A model generated the notes under the pieces. The model searched no databases. It was not told where the DNA came from and was given only the letters and a program-made list of their open reading frames with translations. From positions 1 to 10,716 of the forward strand of contig JAFLJW010000230.1 of NCBI GenBank assembly GCA_022712815.1: a stretch of 10,716 nt of DNA. The letters are read 5' to 3'. This stretch comes from Pseudodesulfovibrio sp. GTDB taxonomy: Bacteria; Desulfobacterota; Desulfovibrionia; Desulfovibrionales; Desulfovibrionaceae. Positions 6,320 through 10,716 of this stretch are shown here, piece by piece; the stretch's first letter is position 1; each line of letters opens with the position of its first letter. A program made the position numbers and the translations under genes.

Positions 6320-8680
6320 TGTCGTCATCGGGTCCAGATCAAGACTGGTCCGCACCTTTTTCGGATTGGGATTGGCCTGCGCCATGTGGGCGTAAAGAGT
6401 CCGCACCTTCCCCCAGTCATCGCCCTTGAGCAGGCAATTGAACCGCTTCCTGCCGCGCAACATGCCAAGGGGAGCCGGAGCCGGACCAAGGACCGTAATC
6501 CCCAGATTTGCAGCCCTGTCACGAAGGACGCGCCCAAAGAGTGCGAGCGCGGCCCGACCATCTTCATAATCCACGGGATGACTGATCCGAACCAATGCCA
6601 TCCTTGAGAATGGCGGATAGCCAAACAATTTACGGCGCGATATCTCCCGCTCGAAAAAGGCCGGATAGTCACCGCTCAGGACTTCGTGCCAGATGGGATG
6701 ACCGGGATTTCGCGTCTGAATGAGTACCCGGCCATGCCTTTCGCCACGTCCGGCCCTGCCTGCCACCTGAACCAGAAGCTGAAATGTCCGCTCCGATGAC
6801 CGATAGTCCGGCAGATTAAGCCCAAGATCACCGTCAGCCACGACCACAAGCGTCACATTGGGGAAATGATGCCCCTTGGATATCATCTGGGTGCCGACAA
6901 GCACCTGAGCCTCGCCGCGCCCAAAGGCTCCGAGGATTTCCTCCAGACGCTCCTGCCGTCTGGTGGCGTCCCGGTCAAGGCGCAGAACCTTGGTCCCCTC
7001 AGGCAGGGAGTCCTGCAAAACCTCTTCGAGTCGTTCGGTCCCTTCACCCATGGGCAGGAAATTACCACCACCGCATTTCTTGCACAAAAGCGGATACGAG
7101 TATGACAGACCGCAATAATGGCAAACGACCCGTTCGCGCCCCTTGTGATAGGTCATGCCGACTTCGCATTCAGGGCAACGGACAGTATCGCCACAATCCA
7201 GACAATACATGAGCGGTGCATATCCCCGCCGGTTGAGCATGACAATAACCTGCTCACCGGCCTCGATGGTCGCCTTCAAAATTTCAAGCGTGTGCGGCGC
7301 AAAGGGCTGTCCGGGATTGTTCAAGATGGAGATATCCACCAGCTCAACGTCCGGCAAAACGCTCTCCCCGACCCGCTTCTTCAAGGTGGACAGAGGAATG
7401 GTCCCGTGATTTGCGGCATAGAATGTCTTCACGTCCGGTGTGGCAGAACCAAGCACCAGCAATCCACCAGTCCGGCCAACCCTATACCAGGCAACTTCCT
7501 TGGCATGATAGGCCAGCCGCTCCTCCTGCTTGAAAGACTCGTCGTGCTCCTCATCAAGCACCACCATGCCAAGCTCCGGCACAGGCAGAAAAAGTGTGGA
7601 CCGCGTCCCGACCACAATGACTGGTTTGGCCTCACTGGCCAGACCCTTGAAGATGACTTCGCGCTTCTTCGGACTTTGATAACCATGATAAAAAATTGTC
7701 TGCGCACCCGGAAAATGCTTGGCCACGGTCCGGTACAGCTTGCAGGCCAACGCGACTTCCGGGGCGAGCAGGATGACCGACCGTCCACGTTCCAAACACT
7801 TTCTGGCCATTTCAAGGTACAAAAGAGTCTTGCCGCTGCCGGTCACTCCATGCACCAAATGTGGCCCACCGCCACTGTCCATGGTGGCCGTCATTTCCTT
7901 TAAAGCGACTTGCTGTTCCTCGGTCAATTCGTAGTCAAAGGCTTCCGGCACGCCGCACACCGCCCCTCCTTCGTCGACCTCGGCCAGACGGTCAGCGGTG
8001 AGTTCTCCCAACGTGACGATTCCAACTCCTTCGAGCTTGGCGGCAATATCAGAAGCCCAGTCACCAAGGGCGTGACGAAGTGCAAACAGGCTTTGCGGCC
8101 CGTTCTCCAAAAGATGTTCAAGAAGCCTGATTTGTCGTCTGGCGTTGGGCCGCACAGGCCATGGCGGATCGGAAACAAGAGAAGCAAATCGTTCTTCGGC
8201 CTCCCGTCTGGCATTGATCCGCACCCGCATACGACCAGCCAGCCACAATTCCATGAGAGCGATTTTATTTTCTTCACTGAACCGAACAATCTCAGATGGC
8301 CGGACAGTCCCGGGTAGCTTCCGCTTTGACATCTGTTTGTCCACACGAAAAGTCACGGCTGCGGTTCGCAATCCTCTGGGCAACACGGTTTCAAGAATCC
8401 GCCCCACACTCACCATCTGACGGGATGCAAGATTCTCGGCCATGTCGATGTAATCGGAATCAAGAAGGGGGGTCCGTTCCAGAGGCCAGATCAATTGCTT
8501 GACCTCAACACCCTCAGGAACTTTATCAGCAGGGCCAACCACAACACCGGCCCGATGGGAATTCCCAAAGGGCATGATCACCCTTTGCCCGGGCGCAAGA
8601 TCAGGAAAATAGGAAGGCCGCTCATACGTCCAGGCCTGATACGGTGGACTGACGAGGGTTACCTGCCAGAGATCGGCCAT
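6314..8680 (-). CDS. priA: Replication restart helicase PriA
   Basis: PriA is a 3'-5' superfamily 2 DNA helicase that recognises stalled forks and reloads the replisome. From ATG at 8680 it has 788 residues. The N-terminal 3'-DNA-end-binding domain and winged-helix region cover about 1-250. Helicase motifs are GVTGSGKT (278-285, Walker A), DEEH (376-379), GSATP (411-415), GTQMISKGHHFPNV (596-609) and QVAGRAGR (638-645). Eight cysteines (C493, C496, C502, C505, C520, C523, C533, C536) form the two zinc sites inside the second helicase lobe. An in-frame GTG at 8686 is possible, but TAGG sits too close to it and is better spaced for the ATG at 8680. The gene starts ten bases after the preceding gene's stop. 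All key residues are present. Confidence 0.97.
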   Translation of the reverse strand: MADLWQVTLVSPPYQAWTYERPSYFPDLAPGQRVIMPFGNSHRAGVVVGPADKVPEGVEVKQLIWPLERTPLLDSDYIDMAENLASRQMVSVGRILETVLPRGLRTAAVTFRVDKQMSKRKLPGTVRPSEIVRFSEENKIALMELWLAGRMRVRINARREAEERFASLVSDPPWPVRPNARRQIRLLEHLLENGPQSLFALRHALGDWASDIAAKLEGVGIVTLGELTADRLAEVDEGGAVCGVPEAFDYELTEEQQVALKEMTATMDSGGGPHLVHGVTGSGKTLLYLEMARKCLERGRSVILLAPEVALACKLYRTVAKHFPGAQTIFYHGYQSPKKREVIFKGLASEAKPVIVVGTRSTLFLPVPELGMVVLDEEHDESFKQEERLAYHAKEVAWYRVGRTGGLLVLGSATPDVKTFYAANHGTIPLSTLKKRVGESVLPDVELVDISILNNPGQPFAPHTLEILKATIEAGEQVIVMLNRRGYAPLMYCLDCGDTVRCPECEVGMTYHKGRERVVCHYCGLSYSYPLLCKKCGGGNFLPMGEGTERLEEVLQDSLPEGTKVLRLDRDATRRQERLEEILGAFGRGEAQVLVGTQMISKGHHFPNVTLVVVADGDLGLNLPDYRSSERTFQLLVQVAGRAGRGERHGRVLIQTRNPGHPIWHEVLSGDYPAFFEREISRRKLFGYPPFSRMALVRISHPVDYEDGRAALALFGRVLRDRAANLGITVLGPAPAPLGMLRGRKRFNCLLKGDDWGKVRTLYAHMAQANPNPKKVRTSLDLDPMTTL

Positions 8681-8689
8681 GATCACAAC

Positions 8690-9424
8690 CTACTGAACTG
8701 ACGGATAGCGGAATAATTCCCGCAGGATATCAAAGGGTATAGGCGGTGTGGCACACGGTGTTGTATCAAGCGCGTCACGGGCGTACAGCTCTTCGCCGTC
8801 AGCGCGATTGACAGCTATCCATCTGACGTTTGCTTCAAACGAATCATCACCGACAACAACCACCTTCTGCGGCACACGAAAACCACCCATGGTTTTGTAC
8901 TCGGAATATTTCACCGAAATCAGTCCCGCCCCAGATGCATACCTGATCAGGATCGGGGAATAATTTTCGTTGTTCAACTGAATGGTCGGCATCGTGTCGT
9001 CGCCGGGTTCGGCGCCAATCTCAAAACACGGCGAATCATCGCAAAAACCGAAAGTCCGGGTTGCATTGTCCACCCCCCACGCCCTCCAGGTCTGCACAGG
9101 ATTGGGAGGCATCCAGACAAACAGCGGCGACAGGGCAAAATCATCAGCTATGCACTTGCCCACAACATTACCGCCGATACCAACGGCTACAGCAGTGTCG
9201 CCAGCCTGCCATTCCTGCCGCCACTTGCCTCTGGCATACCAGAGATGAACCGATGTTCCGGGATACTTGGGAAAGGTCATTTCAGCCTCCCACGAAGTAA
9301 GCCCACCGAAACTTTTCTGCATGGCCGATGAAAGCTCCTCGTCATCCGGCGTAAAAGCGGATGCGGGAAGTACAAAAGACAAAGTGAGCGCAAAAACAGC
9401 GGTTATAAACTTCAACTTGGACAA
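8690..9424 (-). CDS. Exported protein of unknown function, possibly LolA-like
   Basis: I do not recognise a specific family. The 244-residue product has a signal peptide (MSKLKF, hydrophobic 7-21, cleavage after ASA at 23). The mature part is rich in beta-type strands and aromatic residues. SAMQKSFGGLTSWEAEMTF (33-51), LWYARGKWRQEW and a later VKYSEYKTMGGFRVPQKVVV recall LolA/LolB-like or outer-membrane lipoprotein-sorting folds, in which an unclosed barrel binds lipid. That resemblance is by eye only. C91, C128, C133 and C224 could form two disulfides after export. The start is TTG at 9424, supported by GGGAG eight bases upstream. It overlaps the galU end by 13 bases, implying translational coupling. 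Its place between galU and priA suggests an envelope role within a shared transcript. Confidence 0.82.
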   Translation of the reverse strand: MSKLKFITAVFALTLSFVLPASAFTPDDEELSSAMQKSFGGLTSWEAEMTFPKYPGTSVHLWYARGKWRQEWQAGDTAVAVGIGGNVVGKCIADDFALSPLFVWMPPNPVQTWRAWGVDNATRTFGFCDDSPCFEIGAEPGDDTMPTIQLNNENYSPILIRYASGAGLISVKYSEYKTMGGFRVPQKVVVVGDDSFEANVRWIAVNRADGEELYARDALDTTPCATPPIPFDILRELFRYPSVQ

Positions 9425-10284
9425 GATAACAACTCCCGAAGCCGCTTGACGAGTTCGTCACGAAGTTCCTCGTCTTGCAGGGCAAAATAAATATTCGCCG
9501 TAAGGTATTCCACCCAGTCTCCGGCGTCAAACCGTTGCCCGCCCAATTTGACGGCAATCAGCTTGTCCTGGTCTGCAAGCCCCTGCAAAGCATCGGTCAA
9601 CTGAATCTCGCCGCCGACTCCGGCTTTTTGACCTTCAAGGATATCAAATATTTCAGGCAAAAGGACATACCGGCCAATAATAGCAAGATTGGAAGGGGCG
9701 TCTTCGATGGACGGCTTTTCCACCAGCTTGGTGACACGGAACGTGCCGTCTCCCATATCCTCGCCCTTGATCACACCATATTTACTGACCTTTTCCTCAG
9801 GCACTTCAATGACACCAACAACAGCTTTCCCTGTTCGTTCGGCAGCCTTGATCAGTTCTCCGATGCCGGTATCGCGGCCAAACATCAAATCATCACCGAG
9901 CATGACGGCGAACGGTTCGTTCTTGCACACCTCGCGGGCAGTAAGCACGGCATGGCCCAGCCCAAGCTGCTCCTTCTGGCGCACGGCAATGACATTGACC
10001 ATGTTGGCGACACGACGGACTTCCTCCAGCATATCGACCTTGGCAGAACGAGCCAGAAGTTGCTCAAGCAGGAAGTTGCGATCAAAATGGTCTTCGATGA
10101 TCGTCTTGTTCTGGTTGGTGATAAAAACGACATCCTGAATTCCGGCCTCAATCCCTTCTTCGACGATATACTGCACGATGGGTTTGCGAAAAATGGGCAG
10201 CATTTCCTTGGGAACGTTCTTGGTAGCGGGAAGTGACCGGGTTCCCCAACCGGCTACCGGAATCACGGCTTTCTTGATGTCCAT
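9412..10284 (-). CDS. galU: UTP-glucose-1-phosphate uridylyltransferase GalU
   Basis: GalU makes UDP-glucose from UTP and glucose 1-phosphate, the donor for LPS core, exopolysaccharide and glycolipid sugars. The 290-residue protein has the nucleotidyltransferase fingerprint AGWGTRSLPATKNVPKEMLP (11-30), QLGLGHAV (107-113 region), MLGDDL (128-133, the metal and nucleotide aspartates), KLVEKP (186-191) and GGEIQLTDAL (224-233). ATG at 10284 is chosen over 10296 because GGAGG (10290-10294) stands five bases upstream of it. The longer start would place this ribosome site inside the gene. The nucleotide loop reads AGWGTRSLP where E. coli-type GalU has AGLGTRFLP. The gene follows glmM after 27 bases and overlaps the next gene by 13 bases. 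Confidence 0.96.
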   Translation of the reverse strand: MDIKKAVIPVAGWGTRSLPATKNVPKEMLPIFRKPIVQYIVEEGIEAGIQDVVFITNQNKTIIEDHFDRNFLLEQLLARSAKVDMLEEVRRVANMVNVIAVRQKEQLGLGHAVLTAREVCKNEPFAVMLGDDLMFGRDTGIGELIKAAERTGKAVVGVIEVPEEKVSKYGVIKGEDMGDGTFRVTKLVEKPSIEDAPSNLAIIGRYVLLPEIFDILEGQKAGVGGEIQLTDALQGLADQDKLIAVKLGGQRFDAGDWVEYLTANIYFALQDEELRDELVKRLRELLSCPS

Positions 10285-10311
10285 CTGATCCTCCATGAAA
10301 AAGTGATGCGT

Positions 10312-10716
10312 CTAACGTAAATGTTTTTCGCAAGCTTCAACGATATCATTGACGTACAGTTCCACCTTGTCGAAATCAGGTCCCTCGACCATTACCCGAC
10401 ACACGGCTTCGGTCCCGGAATACCGGAGCAGGACACGTCCCTTGCCATACAAAGCTTCTTCAACCCTTTGCACGGCCTCCTGAACTTTTGGGGCCTCTTC
10501 AAAAGGAATTTTCCGCTCCACGTGGACATTTTTGAGCAGCTGGGGGAATGGCTCAAGCAACCCGGCCAGTTCGGAGAGAGGCTTCTCCTTTTCGCGCATT
10601 ATGCGCAACAATTGCAGCGCGGCAAGAAGTCCGTCACCCGTGGTTGAGTGCTCCATGAAAATCAAATGGCCTGACTGCTCGCCACCTAGCATGGCGCCTT
10701 CGCGGCGCATGGCCTC
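10312..10716 (-). CDS. glmM: Phosphoglucosamine mutase GlmM (C-terminal part, window edge)
   Basis: GlmM interconverts glucosamine 6-phosphate and glucosamine 1-phosphate, the step feeding UDP-GlcNAc for peptidoglycan and LPS. Only the last 134 residues lie in the window, about 30 percent of a usual 445-450 residue protein. They hold the sugar-binding loop GGEQSGH (fragment residues 11-17) followed by TTGDGLLAAL. They also hold the C-terminal phosphate-binding loop RYSGTEAVCRVMVEG (98-112). GGEQSGH with TGDG is typical of GlmM; general phosphomannomutases usually have GGE-SGH. The frame is open to the right edge, so the active-site serine and the start are outside. The stop is 27 bases before galU, so the two are probably co-transcribed. 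Confidence 0.93.
   Translation of the reverse strand, partial: EAMRREGAMLGGEQSGHLIFMEHSTTGDGLLAALQLLRIMREKEKPLSELAGLLEPFPQLLKNVHVERKIPFEEAPKVQEAVQRVEEALYGKGRVLLRYSGTEAVCRVMVEGPDFDKVELYVNDIVEACEKHLR

Noticed and set aside
6309..6323. Hairpin GACATT/AATGTC at the end of priA as a terminator
   Set aside because: The stem is only six pairs with a three-base loop and no T-run, so termination is unlikely.
7118..7903. Plus-strand open frame of 261 codons inside priA
   Set aside because: It is antisense to the conserved helicase core and has no recognisable product or ribosome site of note.
9475..10236. Plus-strand open frame of 253 codons opposite galU
   Set aside because: It mirrors galU codons, and galU is certain from its motifs. 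No independent evidence was found.

Overview
The window looks like a chromosomal stretch of a Gram-negative, sulfate-reducer-like deltaproteobacterium, most likely of the Desulfovibrio/Pseudodesulfovibrio group. That placement is inferred from three things: the thiS-thiG-thiH-thiF-thiE order with a short ThiF, the periplasmic chaperone gene skp (ompH), and the overall protein flavour. No sequence search was possible. Nearly all the DNA is protein-coding, and all genes but one lie on the minus strand. I see no insertion sequence, phage gene, CRISPR array, tRNA or rRNA.

Region 1 (1-3600, minus strand) is a thiamin thiazole operon. Transcription probably starts near 3563. It first makes a TPP riboswitch with a strong intrinsic terminator, then thiS, thiG, thiH, thiF and thiE. 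The genes are packed with 8, 3, -4 and 0 bases between them. ThiS carries sulfur and ThiF adenylates it. ThiH makes dehydroglycine from tyrosine, ThiG closes the thiazole ring, and ThiE joins thiazole to the pyrimidine. ThiE runs off the left edge, lacking only a few residues.

Region 2 (about 3600-4300) is a divergent single-gene unit on the plus strand. It encodes a 146-residue protein with a helical N-terminus and a four-cysteine zinc-ribbon-like C-terminus. It is preceded by a near-consensus sigma-28 (FliA) promoter and followed by a strong bidirectional terminator. This is the least explained part of the window: the promoter suggests a flagellar or motility link for an otherwise unassigned protein.

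Region 3 (4300-10716, minus strand) is a cell-envelope and replication-restart cluster. In transcription order it holds glmM (3' end only), galU, an exported protein of unknown function that overlaps galU, priA, skp/ompH, and an exported protein with three SH3-like repeats. GlmM and GalU supply sugar nucleotides for peptidoglycan, LPS and exopolysaccharide. The exported proteins act in or beyond the periplasm. PriA is the replication-restart helicase. A 59-base gap between priA and skp holds a plausible promoter overlapped by a near-perfect 22-base palindrome, so skp and the SH3 gene may form a separately controlled unit.

No wholly new multi-gene system is evident. The points most worth follow-up are the sigma-28-type promoter on the orphan zinc-ribbon gene, the palindrome upstream of skp, and the paired exported proteins of unknown function.
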